A stretch of 64,000 nucleotides of DNA, from assembly GCF_000161455.1 (NCBI RefSeq), contig NZ_CM000745.1, positions 2,935,064 through 2,999,063 on the forward strand, written 5' to 3'. A program made the position numbers and the translations under genes. This document shows, one piece after another, positions 1 to 8,477 of the stretch (its first letter is position 1; each line of letters opens with the position of its first letter). This DNA is from Bacillus pseudomycoides DSM 12442. Lineage in GTDB: Bacteria; Bacillota; Bacilli; Bacillales; Bacillaceae_G. Under the pieces are notes generated by a model. It did not search any database, had not been told where the DNA came from, and was given only the letters and a program-made list of their open reading frames with translations.

Positions 1-171
1 AATACCTTGTTCGCCGTGAAGTCCTTGCTCGCCTTGAGGTCCTGGTTCGCCTTGAGGTCCTGGTTCGCCTTGAGGTCCTGGTTCGCCCTGAGGTCCCTGT
101 TCGCCCTGAGGTCCCTGTTCGCCCTGAAACCCTTGTTCACCTTGAGATCCTTGTTCGCCTTGAGGTCCAGT
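1..171 (-). repeat. Gly-X-Y coding tandem repeat
   Basis: Tandem 9- and 18-bp units with consensus GGACCTCAAGGCGAACCA on the minus strand encode Gly-Pro-Gln-Gly-Glu-Pro/Gln. The array continues beyond the window. Such arrays vary in length between strains and collapse easily in assemblies. Confidence 0.9.
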
Positions 172-642
172 CATTTCAATTGACGCAATTTGTAGTAAAG
201 TAATTTGTAAATTTTCTATTTGCATGATGATTTTTTGGAACACAAGATGATTGATTCTAAATAATTTAGTGATATACAGTGAAAAGTTGAGTAGGTTTTG
301 TAATTCAATATATGTTGCATTTGCTACAAAAGGTTGATTATCCAAAATAGTAATTAAATTTTCGACAATTGCAATGCCAGCTTCTCGCTGTGTAAGCGTT
401 AAGTTTAAACGTTCCAGGAACCCCTTTATTATTTCTAATAAGGTTATAAGTTCTTTTGTGTTAGATTCTGTTGGATTGGAAAATACAGCTGGAATAATAT
501 TAGTTAGGTCACTTAAAGTATCGGAAAAAAGATTCGCGTATAATTTAGGAATAGGGGTATAATGGACTGTCGGAATACGATGAGGTTGTGTTGGAAAATA
601 CGGTTTTGAAATCTTTTTTTGGTTATCATTAAAATAAGACAT
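1..642 (-). CDS. Collagen-like repeat protein with N-terminal preface domain (partial)
   Basis: Probable spore-surface or exosporium-associated filament protein. The start codon at 642 follows a good AGAAAGGAG site, and the frame stays open to the left edge, so the C-terminus is missing. About 157 residues of non-collagen sequence (IPTVHYTPIP near the start, then Leu/Ile-rich helices) precede at least 19 Gly-X-Y triplets, mainly GPQGEQ and GPQGEP. It resembles the B. cereus 'collagen-like repeat preface domain' proteins; I do not see the classical BclA exosporium leader. Which surface structure it joins is inferred. Confidence 0.85.
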   Translation of the reverse strand, partial: MSYFNDNQKKISKPYFPTQPHRIPTVHYTPIPKLYANLFSDTLSDLTNIIPAVFSNPTESNTKELITLLEIIKGFLERLNLTLTQREAGIAIVENLITILDNQPFVANATYIELQNLLNFSLYITKLFRINHLVFQKIIMQIENLQITLLQIASIEMTGPQGEQGSQGEQGFQGEQGPQGEQGPQGEPGPQGEPGPQGEPGPQGEQGLHGEQGI

Positions 643-740
643 TAAAATGCTCCTTTCTAATTGAGATGGTGAAAAACCTATCATAGTAGATGCAAGTTAA
701 AGATAAAAAGGAATAGGGAAACGGGCAGTTTATGTGAAAA

Positions 741-771
741 ATAGTAAAAACGCCCATTTATAAGGCGTTTT
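741..771 (-). terminator. Terminator of the recombinase gene
   Basis: On the minus strand AAAACGCC pairs with GGCGTTTTT around a short loop, followed by a T-rich stretch. The stop codon of the recombinase gene lies within the stem. Confidence 0.6.
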
Positions 772-1720
772 CTTTTTGTTTTGCATATTGATAATACCTT
801 TTTAATGAAATTTTTGATTTGAAACCAACGCGTTTCATGATTTCTTGCTCTGGGATGTGCTGTTTAATTAACCGTAAAATAAATGTATTTCGAAAGTGTT
901 GGCCGGAAATGCCTTTCCGTAAATTTGCCCGTGCCACCTCAAGACGAATCATTTTTTGGACGGCTATTTCTGTTAGTGCTTTTGGAGCATCATTTTCGTA
1001 CACCCACCGATATGTGTTACGGTTGAAATCAAATGCCACAAATAGCGGGTCATCACTATGGTATTTGGGACGAACTGGTTCAGGGATTTTTTTGTAATAG
1101 TTATATAGTTGTTGTTTGTCGTCGTGAGTTAAATCAATGGTTCTTTCAACACCTGCTACTGCTGGAATGGAAATTGTATTCGTTTCAAAATGAACGTGAT
1201 GCATATTTAATGATACAAGTTCTTGTAGGGATAAGCCGTAGTCAATGAGTAAATTTACAATAGAAATATTACGATCCATTAGTAATGGACGGACAGGGCG
1301 TTGTTTCTCTGATAATCCTTCTAATGAAGTCAGAGTATGTTTTAAGCGTTTTTCGTCCTCTTTTGAAATGAAATCTTCATCACGTAACGCGCGATTAGGT
1401 TGGATGACGAGTTTCATGTCCTTTAATGGGTTTGGGAGGTTTAAAAACTGATATAGTCTATTTAAGACAATAAAAACACGGTGCATTGTTTTTTCAGAGT
1501 AATGCCGTTTCTTTTTTAAGTCGGAAAAATAATCTTCATAGTCTTTTGTACAAAGTGTAGCCCATATATTACTAGAGGAAAGTTTTTTATTTCTTTCTAA
1601 CCAATGCCCAAAATCTTCAATATCATAGACGTAACGTTTAATGGTTGAAGGTTTTCTTCCTTTATTTAATAAAAAGGAAGAAAAAGCTTGTACCGTATCA
1701 TGAATTTCCTTTGTTTCCAT
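758..1720 (-). CDS. Tyrosine recombinase/integrase family protein, active site degenerate
   Basis: A 320-residue protein with a SAM-like core-binding N-terminus (about 10-110) and a phage-integrase fold C-terminus. The final Tyr is present (KRYYQYA) and one Arg of the HxxR box is present (QHFRNTF). The first catalytic Arg of the usual GLRxxEL box is Ser (GLSLQEL), the His of the H-x-x-R position looks like Gln, and the LGH His is Phe (VGF). By family knowledge several of these are needed for strand exchange, so it may be catalytically weak or dead. It lies divergent from spoVK and is not adjacent to an obvious att site. Confidence 0.8.
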   Translation of the reverse strand: METKEIHDTVQAFSSFLLNKGRKPSTIKRYVYDIEDFGHWLERNKKLSSSNIWATLCTKDYEDYFSDLKKKRHYSEKTMHRVFIVLNRLYQFLNLPNPLKDMKLVIQPNRALRDEDFISKEDEKRLKHTLTSLEGLSEKQRPVRPLLMDRNISIVNLLIDYGLSLQELVSLNMHHVHFETNTISIPAVAGVERTIDLTHDDKQQLYNYYKKIPEPVRPKYHSDDPLFVAFDFNRNTYRWVYENDAPKALTEIAVQKMIRLEVARANLRKGISGQHFRNTFILRLIKQHIPEQEIMKRVGFKSKISLKRYYQYAKQKENAL

Positions 1721-1839
1721 ATTCCCACCACCCTGTTTTTTTCTTATATTATAACAAATTTTTCTGAAAACAGTTATTTGTATGGGAAGTGGAAAAATTA
1801 ATGATATTTTTTGGTGAGTCGATAAAAAGAGGTGATTGT

Positions 1840-2796
1840 ATGGAACAATCGATGCGAAAGAAAAATAATAATCAAATTAATATTGTGTTAAATCACCGAA
1901 AAAAAATTTCAGTACCTGCTCCAGAAAAGAAATCGGTAATTTCAAGTGAAACGTCTACGAAGCATGAGATGCTGCAGCGGATTGAGGAAGAAATGGGTAA
2001 ACTTGTTGGAATGGAAGATATAAAAAAAATCATAAAAGAAATTTATGCATGGATTTATGTAAATAAGAAAAGGCAAGAAATTGGCTTAAAGTCAGAAAAG
2101 CAAGTGCTTCATATGTTATTTAAAGGAAATCCAGGAACGGGGAAAACAACTGTCGCAAGAATGATTGGGAAATTATTATTTGAGATGAACATTTTATCAA
2201 AAGGGCATTTAGTCGAAGCGGAACGCGCGGATCTTGTGGGAGAATATATTGGGCATACAGCACAAAAAACAAGAGATTTAATTAAAAAAGCCATGGGTGG
2301 AATATTGTTCATTGATGAAGCGTATTCGCTAGCGCGTGGTGGAGAGAAAGATTTTGGAAAAGAAGCGATTGATACGCTTGTCAAACATATGGAAGATAAG
2401 CAACATGGATTTGTTTTGATTTTAGCGGGATATTCAAGAGAGATGAATCATTTCCTTTCTTTAAATCCAGGTTTGCAATCGCGTTTTCCATTTATTATTG
2501 AGTTTGCGGATTATACAGTGAATCAGTTGCTTGAAATTGGAAAGAGAATGTATGATGAACGAGAATATCAATTATCAAAAGAGGCGGAATGGAAATTCCG
2601 TGATCATTTACATGCGGTGAAATATTCATCACAAATTACATCATTTAGTAATGGACGCTATGTCCGGAATATTGTTGAGAAATCCATTCGTACACAGGCA
2701 ATGCGCTTATTGCAAGAGGATGCATACGATAAGTATGATTTAATTGGGATATCAAGTAGTGATTTAACGCTTGAAGAAGAGACGCACAGTTCATAA
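1840..2796 (+). CDS. spoVK: Stage V sporulation protein K (AAA ATPase)
   Basis: CbbX-like AAA+ ATPase made in the mother cell and needed for late spore maturation in B. subtilis. With the start at 1840 (AGAGGTGAT 5 bases upstream) it is 318 residues, the usual length; an upstream in-frame ATG at 1789 lacks a ribosome site. Walker A GNPGTGKT is at about 96-103 and Walker B GGILFIDEAYS at about 153-163; an Arg-finger region follows. It is divergent from the recombinase gene, as a single cistron with its own terminator. Confidence 0.93.
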   Translation: MEQSMRKKNNNQINIVLNHRKKISVPAPEKKSVISSETSTKHEMLQRIEEEMGKLVGMEDIKKIIKEIYAWIYVNKKRQEIGLKSEKQVLHMLFKGNPGTGKTTVARMIGKLLFEMNILSKGHLVEAERADLVGEYIGHTAQKTRDLIKKAMGGILFIDEAYSLARGGEKDFGKEAIDTLVKHMEDKQHGFVLILAGYSREMNHFLSLNPGLQSRFPFIIEFADYTVNQLLEIGKRMYDEREYQLSKEAEWKFRDHLHAVKYSSQITSFSNGRYVRNIVEKSIRTQAMRLLQEDAYDKYDLIGISSSDLTLEEETHSS

Positions 2797-2810
2797 ACTG
2801 TGCGTTTACT
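2782..2810 (+). terminator. spoVK terminator
   Basis: ACGCACAGTT / AACTGTGCGT is a perfect 10-bp stem followed by TTTACTTT. The stop codon of spoVK lies in the loop. Confidence 0.8.
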
Positions 2811-2843
2811 TTATTATGGAAGAGAAACGTAATGCATCGTATT

Positions 2844-2978
2844 CTATTTTGTATTTTTTGTTTTTGCTCGTTGTTCTAATTTGCTTTTTGGACTTGTATC
2901 AGCTACATCTGATGCAAGTCCTTGTGGATTAACGCTACTACTTTGTCCGCGATTGCGGTTGTTGTTTCCTTTTGCCAT
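2844..2978 (-). CDS. Small acid-soluble spore protein, SspL-like
   Basis: A 44-residue basic protein starting MAKGNNNRNRG, with SVNPQGL in the middle and SKLEQRAKTKNTK at the end. The NPQG core and KLExRAKxxNTK tail match what I remember of SspL, a minor small acid-soluble spore protein; this identity is from memory and not searched. It follows the 45-residue gene upstream by 12 bases with an AGGTGAT ribosome site, so the two form an operon. It is convergent with spoVK. Confidence 0.65.
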   Translation of the reverse strand: MAKGNNNRNRGQSSSVNPQGLASDVADTSPKSKLEQRAKTKNTK

Positions 2979-2990
2979 TCTTTATCACCT

Positions 2991-3128
2991 CTATTCTTCT
3001 TTAGCTTTTTGTTGATATGCCCTATGATATCGCTCCATCTTTTTGCTTTTTTCATGGGCGGATTTTGGGTCGAAGCTAATTTGGTTAACTGAGCTTTTTT
3101 GAGCGCCTTTGTTTACGTGGTTTGTCAT
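2991..3128 (-). CDS. Small hypothetical protein (45 residues)
   Basis: MTNHVNKGAQ followed by a charged, Lys-rich helix ending QQKAKEE. An AGCGAGGTG-type ribosome site precedes the ATG at 3128. It is the first gene of a two-gene operon with the SspL-like gene, which suggests expression during sporulation. I do not recognise the family. Confidence 0.7.
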   Translation of the reverse strand: MTNHVNKGAQKSSVNQISFDPKSAHEKSKKMERYHRAYQQKAKEE

Positions 3129-3185
3129 TATGTTCACCTCGCTTTAAAGTTTAGTATGGACACTCTGAACAGAAAAAAACGTTGG

Positions 3186-3219
3186 AAAAGAAAAACCTCT
3201 TTACGTCATGTAAAGAGGT
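3186..3219 (-). terminator. Terminator of the TRIC-family gene
   Basis: ACCTCTTTAC / GTAAAGAGGT, a 10-bp perfect stem with a 5-base loop. On the minus strand it is followed by TTTTTCTTTT, just after the stop of the channel gene. Confidence 0.85.
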
Positions 3220-3226
3220 GAATTTA

Positions 3227-3850
3227 CTATTTATGCAAGGAACGCTCTTTATTCTCTAAGCGTCTGTGCGGTAAATGCCATTTGTAATGAATGGAAATCA
3301 TGCGGAAGCAAACAATAAAAATAAATAAGGTGTATAGAGCCCAGTCACTGACAATAATCTTGGCACCAATTAAAAATCCTGCTAAAATCGTCCAAAATGC
3401 ATATACTTCTGCGCGAAGGACGAGAGGTTTGCGGCGTGCTAATAAATCACGAATGATACCACCGCCAATCCCTGTTAAAACAGCTGCAACAATTGTAGCG
3501 CTAATAGGTAAGTTGAGCTTTTGTGCATAAAGTGCTCCTTGTACAGCGAATGCTGATAAGCCGATAGCATCTGTGATGTTCTCCCATCTTTTCCAATGTT
3601 TAATTAATTTATTTGGAAATAGAAAGATAATCGTCATTGATAAAAGTGCAATTTGAAATAACATGTCTTGTTGCCAAAAAGCGCCGATTGGATAGCCGAT
3701 TAATAAATTACGAAGGGCACCTCCTCCAAAGGCAGTTGCCATCCCTAAAATATATACCCCGAAAATATCGTAATCTTCTTCCATTGCGACAATAGCTCCG
3801 CTGAGTGCGAAGGCAATTGTACCGATGATGCTAAAAATCTCCCATGCCAT
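3227..3850 (-). CDS. TRIC-family trimeric intracellular cation channel (UPF0126)
   Basis: A 207-residue membrane protein with about seven hydrophobic segments and the internal duplication typical of this family. The two half-repeats contain GGGALRNLLIG (about 41-51) and GGGIIRDLLARR (about 127-138). Prokaryotic members form homotrimeric cation (K+) channels. It is a single cistron, divergent from hflX. Confidence 0.88.
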   Translation of the reverse strand: MAWEIFSIIGTIAFALSGAIVAMEEDYDIFGVYILGMATAFGGGALRNLLIGYPIGAFWQQDMLFQIALLSMTIIFLFPNKLIKHWKRWENITDAIGLSAFAVQGALYAQKLNLPISATIVAAVLTGIGGGIIRDLLARRKPLVLRAEVYAFWTILAGFLIGAKIIVSDWALYTLFIFIVCFRMISIHYKWHLPHRRLENKERSLHK

Positions 3851-3939
3851 GAATTTTCTCCCTCGCTAACTAGATGAAATGTGCTTCCTCTGCTATTATA
3901 TTAGAAGGTTTAATTTTCGAAAAGGGTGAGTGAACATAT

Positions 3940-5220
3940 TTGATGGAAGAAAAAGAAAAAGTCATATTAGTTGGCTGTCAATTGCCACAAGATGATGATG
4001 AACGGTTTATGCATTCCATGAAAGAACTCGCATCGCTAGCGAAGACGGCACGTGCAGAAGTTTTGGTATCTACAACGCAAAAACGTCCGAAATTTCACCC
4101 TGCTACTTACATAGGTAAGGGGAAATTAGAAGAACTTGCAGCGCTGACGGAAGAATTAGAACCAGCTGTTATTATATTTAATAATGAATTAACACCGAGC
4201 CAAATTCGCAATTTATCAGCTATGTTAGATGCGAGAGTAATCGATCGAACGCAACTAATATTGGATATTTTTGCTCAGCGTGCGAAATCAAGAGAAGGTA
4301 AGCTTCAAGTGGAATTAGCTCAGCTACAATACACGATGCCACGTCTTATGGGGCAAGGGCTAGCGCTATCACGTCTTGGAGGCGGGATTGGTACGAGAGG
4401 TCCTGGTGAAACGAAGCTAGAAACAGATCGTCGTCACATTCGCTCTCGTATTGATGAGATTAAGAAGCAGTTAGCGATTGTTGTGGAGCACCGGAAAAGA
4501 TATCGTGAGCGCCGAAAGGATAATCAAGTATTTCAAGTTTCGTTAATTGGGTATACAAATGCTGGGAAATCGACGTTATTTAACAGATTAACAGAAGCAG
4601 ATACATTTGAAGAAAATTTGCTGTTTGCGACGTTAGATCCAACAACAAGAAAAATGCAATTGCCGTGTGGATATACGGTGCTATTAACTGATACGGTGGG
4701 GTTTATTCAAGATTTACCAACATCATTGGTTGCTGCGTTTCGCTCTACACTGGAAGAAGCGAGGGAAGCGGATGTGATTTTACATGTCGTTGATTCTGCA
4801 GATCCAAATTATGTAGGTCATGAACAGACGGTGAAAAAATTACTACAAGACCTTGAAATTGACCACATTCCGATTATTACGGTTTACAATAAGAAGGATA
4901 GATTACATCAAAATTTTATTCCGTTTCCAAAAAATGATTTTCTTATGACAAGTGCTTTTGAAGAAACGGATCTATTAAGCTTGAAAGAATCGGTAGAAAC
5001 GAAGATGATGGAAGAGATGGAATCGTATAAGGTCATGATTCCTCCGAGTGAAGGTAGATTATTAACGCTTTTAAAAACAGAAACGGTATTAACTGGGATG
5101 GAATTTAAAGAAGATGGATTCTTGTATGAGTGTACAGGTTATATATTTGCTCATTCACCGCTGAATGGACAGTTAAAGAGATTTTTAGTGGAAAAAGGAG
5201 AAGAGAATAAAAATGTTTGA
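3940..5220 (+). CDS. hflX: Ribosome-associated GTPase HflX
   Basis: A TRAFAC GTPase that binds the 50S subunit and splits stalled ribosomes. The N-terminal HflX domain carries GGGIGTRGPGE at about 147-157, then a G domain with G1 GYTNAGKS (204-211), G3 DTVG (251-254) and G4 NKKD. At 426 residues it is normal length. The start could be TTG at 3940 or the ATG three bases later; GGGTGAG is upstream of both. Its 3' end overlaps the next gene by 8 bases, so the two are co-transcribed. Confidence 0.95.
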   Translation: MMEEKEKVILVGCQLPQDDDERFMHSMKELASLAKTARAEVLVSTTQKRPKFHPATYIGKGKLEELAALTEELEPAVIIFNNELTPSQIRNLSAMLDARVIDRTQLILDIFAQRAKSREGKLQVELAQLQYTMPRLMGQGLALSRLGGGIGTRGPGETKLETDRRHIRSRIDEIKKQLAIVVEHRKRYRERRKDNQVFQVSLIGYTNAGKSTLFNRLTEADTFEENLLFATLDPTTRKMQLPCGYTVLLTDTVGFIQDLPTSLVAAFRSTLEEAREADVILHVVDSADPNYVGHEQTVKKLLQDLEIDHIPIITVYNKKDRLHQNFIPFPKNDFLMTSAFEETDLLSLKESVETKMMEEMESYKVMIPPSEGRLLTLLKTETVLTGMEFKEDGFLYECTGYIFAHSPLNGQLKRFLVEKGEENKNV

Positions 5221-6484
5221 TCGTTTGAAAAATGGAGAAAGAATTGCTCCTATTGTAAAAGAAGTAGAAGAACAAATTACCGGTGTACATAAACGTATTG
5301 ATACAATAATTGAAAGTAATCAATTTCGTGTATTAGAAAGTTTTCGTAAACATAAAATTAGTGATTCACACTTTATTCCAACAACAGGTTATGGCTATGA
5401 TGACATCGGTCGTGACACATTAGAAAAGGTGTATGCTGATGTATTTGGAGCAGAAGCAGGGCTTGTTCGTCCGCAAATTATTTCAGGTACACATGCGATT
5501 TCAACAGCTTTATTTGGTATTTTGCGCCCTGGTGACGAATTATTATATATAACAGGGAAGCCATATGACACATTAGAAGAGATTGTTGGTGTGCGCGGGA
5601 AAGGTGTTGGTTCTTTTAAAGAATATAACATTGGTTATAATGCTGTACCGTTAACGGCGGAAGGACGCGTTGACTTTAAAGCTGTAGAAGCAGCTATTCA
5701 GGAAAATACGAAAATGATTGGTATTCAGCGTTCAAAAGGGTATGCGACTCGTCCGTCATTTACAATTGCAGAAATTAAAGAGATGATTTCTTTTGTAAAA
5801 GAGATTAAATCAGATGTTGTTGTATTTGTAGATAACTGCTACGGAGAATTTGTTGAAGAGTTAGAACCGTGCCATGTCGGGGCAGATTTAATGGCAGGGT
5901 CTCTAATTAAAAACCCGGGTGGTGGAATTGTAAAAACAGGTGGCTACATTGTTGGGAAAGAACAATATGTAGAAGCTTGTGCATATCGTTTAACATCTCC
6001 AGGTATTGGAGCAGAAGCAGGGGCATCTTTATATAGCTTACAAGAAATGTATCAAGGTTTCTTCTTAGCTCCTCATGTTGCTGGTCAAGCGTTAAAAGGG
6101 GCGGTCTTTACAGCTGCATTTTTAGAAAAGTTAGGAATGAATACATCACCAACTTGGAATGCTGCAAGAACAGATTTAATTCAGTCTGTTCAATTTGATG
6201 ACAAAGAGCGTATGATTGCATTTTGCCAAGCAATTCAATACGCATCTCCAATTAATTCTCACTTTACACCGTATCCAAGCTATATGCCAGGTTATGAAGA
6301 TGATGTCATTATGGCTGCAGGTACGTTTATTCAAGGTGCAAGTATTGAGCTATCAGCAGATGGTCCAATTCGTCCTCCGTATGTTGCCTATGTGCAAGGT
6401 GGATTAACTTATTCTCACGTGAAGATTGCGATTTGTTCTGCGATCGATGCGTTAATTGAAAAAAATCTATTAACAATTTCGTAA
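5213..6484 (+). CDS. ynbB: PLP-dependent methionine gamma-lyase-like protein (YnbB family)
   Basis: A fold-type I PLP enzyme of the 'aluminum resistance protein' family, 423 residues as in homologues. The likely PLP lysine lies in MAGSLIKNPGGGI (about 231-243). The substrate is unproven; the family is related to cystathionine-lyase enzymes. It starts inside the 3' end of hflX with GGAGAAGAG as ribosome site. The order hflX-ynbB-glnR-glnA is conserved in Bacillus as I recall it. Confidence 0.9.
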   Translation: MFDRLKNGERIAPIVKEVEEQITGVHKRIDTIIESNQFRVLESFRKHKISDSHFIPTTGYGYDDIGRDTLEKVYADVFGAEAGLVRPQIISGTHAISTALFGILRPGDELLYITGKPYDTLEEIVGVRGKGVGSFKEYNIGYNAVPLTAEGRVDFKAVEAAIQENTKMIGIQRSKGYATRPSFTIAEIKEMISFVKEIKSDVVVFVDNCYGEFVEELEPCHVGADLMAGSLIKNPGGGIVKTGGYIVGKEQYVEACAYRLTSPGIGAEAGASLYSLQEMYQGFFLAPHVAGQALKGAVFTAAFLEKLGMNTSPTWNAARTDLIQSVQFDDKERMIAFCQAIQYASPINSHFTPYPSYMPGYEDDVIMAAGTFIQGASIELSADGPIRPPYVAYVQGGLTYSHVKIAICSAIDALIEKNLLTIS

Positions 6485-6487
6485 GGG

Positions 6488-6514
6488 AAAGCTGTCGATT
6501 TCGGCAGCTTTTTT
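6488..6514 (+). terminator. hflX-ynbB terminator
   Basis: AAAGCTGTCG / CGGCAGCTTT stem followed by T6, directly after the ynbB stop codon. Confidence 0.9.
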
Positions 6515-6574
6515 GTATAGAAGAAGGTATTTATGCCATTTTAAAAAAGAATGAAAAAATTTATAAAAAAACCA

Positions 6575-6591
6575 TGTTAGAAAAGCTAACA
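6575..6591 (+). promoter_or_regulatory. GlnR operator
   Basis: TGTTAGAAAAGCTAACA is a perfect match to the GlnR/TnrA consensus TGTNAN7TNACA. It lies just upstream of the -35 box of the glnRA promoter, as expected for autoregulated nitrogen control. Confidence 0.93.
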
Positions 6592-6595
6592 TCTG

Positions 6596-6624
6596 TTGAC
6601 ATCAAACATAACATGATATAAAAT
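6596..6624 (+). promoter_or_regulatory. glnRA promoter
   Basis: TTGACA at 6596-6601, a 17-bp spacer, then TAAAAT at 6619-6624. The start lies about 30 bases before the glnR start codon. B. subtilis has a second GlnR site here; I see only a poor TGTT...AACA match. Confidence 0.8.
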
Positions 6625-6658
6625 GAGAAACAGTTAAGGCGAAGGAGGAACTGAAACA

Positions 6659-7048
6659 ATGAAAGAAGATAGACGTTCTGCCCCGCTGTTTCCTATTGGT
6701 ATTGTAATGGATTTAACACAATTATCTGCTCGTCAAATTCGCTACTATGAAGAGCACAATTTAATTTTCCCAACCCGTACAAAGGGAAATCGTAGATTGT
6801 TTTCATTTAATGATGTAGATAAGTTGTTAGAAATTAAAGATTTGTTAGATCAAGGCTTAAATATGGCTGGTATTAAACAAGTGTTACAAATGAAAGAAAA
6901 TCAAACAGAAGCAGTGAAAGTAAAAGAAGAAACGAAAGAAATTTCAAAATCCGAGCTTCGTAAAATTCTTCGAGATGAATTGCAACATACAGGTAGATTC
7001 AATCGAACTTCATTACGGCAAGGTGATATTTCAAGGTTTTTTCACTAA
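6659..7048 (+). CDS. glnR: HTH-type nitrogen repressor GlnR
   Basis: MerR-family repressor of glnRA and other nitrogen genes, activated by feedback-inhibited glutamine synthetase. It has 129 residues. The MerR helix-turn-helix is near the N-terminus (QLSARQIRYYEEHNLIFP) and the C-terminal tail contacts glutamine synthetase in B. subtilis. The ribosome site is AAGGAGGA. The next gene, glnA, starts 48 bases downstream in the same operon. Confidence 0.97.
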   Translation: MKEDRRSAPLFPIGIVMDLTQLSARQIRYYEEHNLIFPTRTKGNRRLFSFNDVDKLLEIKDLLDQGLNMAGIKQVLQMKENQTEAVKVKEETKEISKSELRKILRDELQHTGRFNRTSLRQGDISRFFH

Positions 7049-7096
7049 AGATTACTGATTCTGAAGGTGTTTAGAGGGACTAAGGAGGAATATATA

Positions 7097-8431
7097 ATGG
7101 CAAAGTACACAAAAGAAGATATTTTTCGTTTAGCGAAAGAAGAGAATGTAAAATATATCCGTCTACAATTTACGGATCTTTTAGGGATTATTAAAAACGT
7201 AGAGATTCCAGTTAGTCAGTTAACGAAAGCTCTAGATAACAAAATGATGTTTGATGGATCTTCAATTGAAGGATTTGTTCGTATTGAAGAGTCTGACATG
7301 TACTTATATCCAGACTTAGATACTTGGGTAGTATTCCCTTGGACTGCTGAAAAAGGTAAAGTAGCTCGTTTAATCTGCGATATCTACAATGCTGATGGCA
7401 CTCCATTTGAAGGTGACCCACGTAACAATTTAAAACGTATGTTAAAAGAAATGGAAGCACTAGGATTTACAGAATTCAACCTTGGACCGGAACCGGAGTT
7501 CTTCTTATTCAAAGTTGATGAAAAAGGAAATCCAACATTAGAACTAAACGATAACGGTGGATACTTCGACCTTGCGCCGATGGATCTAGGGGAAAACTGT
7601 CGTCGTGATATCGTTCTTGAACTTGAAGAAATGGGTTTTGAAATTGAAGCATCTCACCATGAAGTTGCACCAGGACAGCACGAAATTGATTTTAAATATG
7701 CGAATGCACTTCGTTCATGTGATGACATTCAAACATTCAAACTTGTTGTAAAAACAATCGCTCGTAAACACGGTTTACACGCAACATTTATGCCGAAACC
7801 ATTATTCGGAGTGAACGGTTCTGGTATGCACTGTAACTTATCTCTATTCAAAAATGGAGAAAACGTATTCTACGATCAAAATGGTGAATTACAATTAAGT
7901 GATGATGCGCGTCACTTTATCGCAGGTATTTTAAAACATGCCCCGGCATTTACAGCGGTAGCTAACCCAACTGTAAACTCTTACAAACGTTTAGTACCTG
8001 GATATGAAGCGCCTTGTTACGTAGCATGGTCTGCACAAAACCGTAGTCCATTAGTGCGTATTCCAGCATCTCGCGGTATCAGTACACGTGTAGAAGTACG
8101 TAGTGTTGACCCAGCTGCAAACCCATATTTAGTAATGGCAACATTATTAGCAGCAGGTCTTGACGGAATTAAAAATAAATTAACTCCGCCAGCTGCAGTG
8201 GATCGTAACATCTATGTAATGACTAAAGAAGAACGTGAAGAAGCAGGTATCGTTGACTTACCAGCAACATTAGCACAAGCGTTAGTTACACTACAATCTA
8301 ACGAAATTGTATGTGGTGCATTAGGTGAACATTTACTTGAGCACTTCATCGAAGCGAAAGAAATTGAGTGGGATATGTTCCGCACGCAAGTTCACCAATG
8401 GGAACGCGATCAATATATGTCTCTTTACTAA
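7097..8431 (+). CDS. glnA: Glutamine synthetase type I
   Basis: Makes glutamine from glutamate, ammonia and ATP. The start at 7097 follows TAAGGAGGA and gives 444 residues, identical to the B. subtilis length. The family signature DGSSIEG, the metal-binding GPEPEFF region and the NRSPLVRIP segment are present. The final 52 bp are repeated at 12588 and 18538, so the 3' end is probably the junction of an inserted island; the coding frame is intact. Confidence 0.97.
   Translation: MAKYTKEDIFRLAKEENVKYIRLQFTDLLGIIKNVEIPVSQLTKALDNKMMFDGSSIEGFVRIEESDMYLYPDLDTWVVFPWTAEKGKVARLICDIYNADGTPFEGDPRNNLKRMLKEMEALGFTEFNLGPEPEFFLFKVDEKGNPTLELNDNGGYFDLAPMDLGENCRRDIVLELEEMGFEIEASHHEVAPGQHEIDFKYANALRSCDDIQTFKLVVKTIARKHGLHATFMPKPLFGVNGSGMHCNLSLFKNGENVFYDQNGELQLSDDARHFIAGILKHAPAFTAVANPTVNSYKRLVPGYEAPCYVAWSAQNRSPLVRIPASRGISTRVEVRSVDPAANPYLVMATLLAAGLDGIKNKLTPPAAVDRNIYVMTKEEREEAGIVDLPATLAQALVTLQSNEIVCGALGEHLLEHFIEAKEIEWDMFRTQVHQWERDQYMSLY
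8380..8431 (+). repeat. Direct repeat copy A: 3' end of glnA (putative att site)
   Basis: The last 52 bp of glnA, starting CCGCACGCAAGTTCACC and ending at the TAA. It is identical to 12588-12639 and 50/52 identical to 18538-18589. A gene 3' end repeated at both ends of foreign DNA, with the gene left intact, is the usual mark of site-specific integration. Confidence 0.85.
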
Positions 8432-8438
8432 GAGGCTT

Positions 8439-8472
8439 AAACCCTTGACACATAACGTGTTGAGGGTTTTTC
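8439..8472 (+). terminator. Terminator after glnA (copy A)
   Basis: AACCCTTGACAC / GTGTTGAGGGTT hairpin followed by TTTTC. It is repeated after the glnA tail at 12647-12680, but is absent after copy C, where a different hairpin (18626-18659) is found. Confidence 0.85.
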
Positions 8473-8477
8473 TTTGT

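Noticed and set aside
1..171. Regular repeats at the left edge as a CRISPR array
   Set aside because: Units are 9 and 18 bp without spacers and encode Gly-X-Y in one open frame.
2109..2384. Minus-strand frame within spoVK
   Set aside because: Antisense shadow; the plus strand carries the clear AAA motifs.
6594..6613. Second GlnR operator (TGTTGACA...ATAACA)
   Set aside because: The TGT and ACA arms are 17 rather than 14 bases apart, so it does not fit the consensus.
8380..8431. glnA tail as a dif/Xer site
   Set aside because: The 52-bp repeat does not resemble the Bacillus dif sequence arms closely enough.
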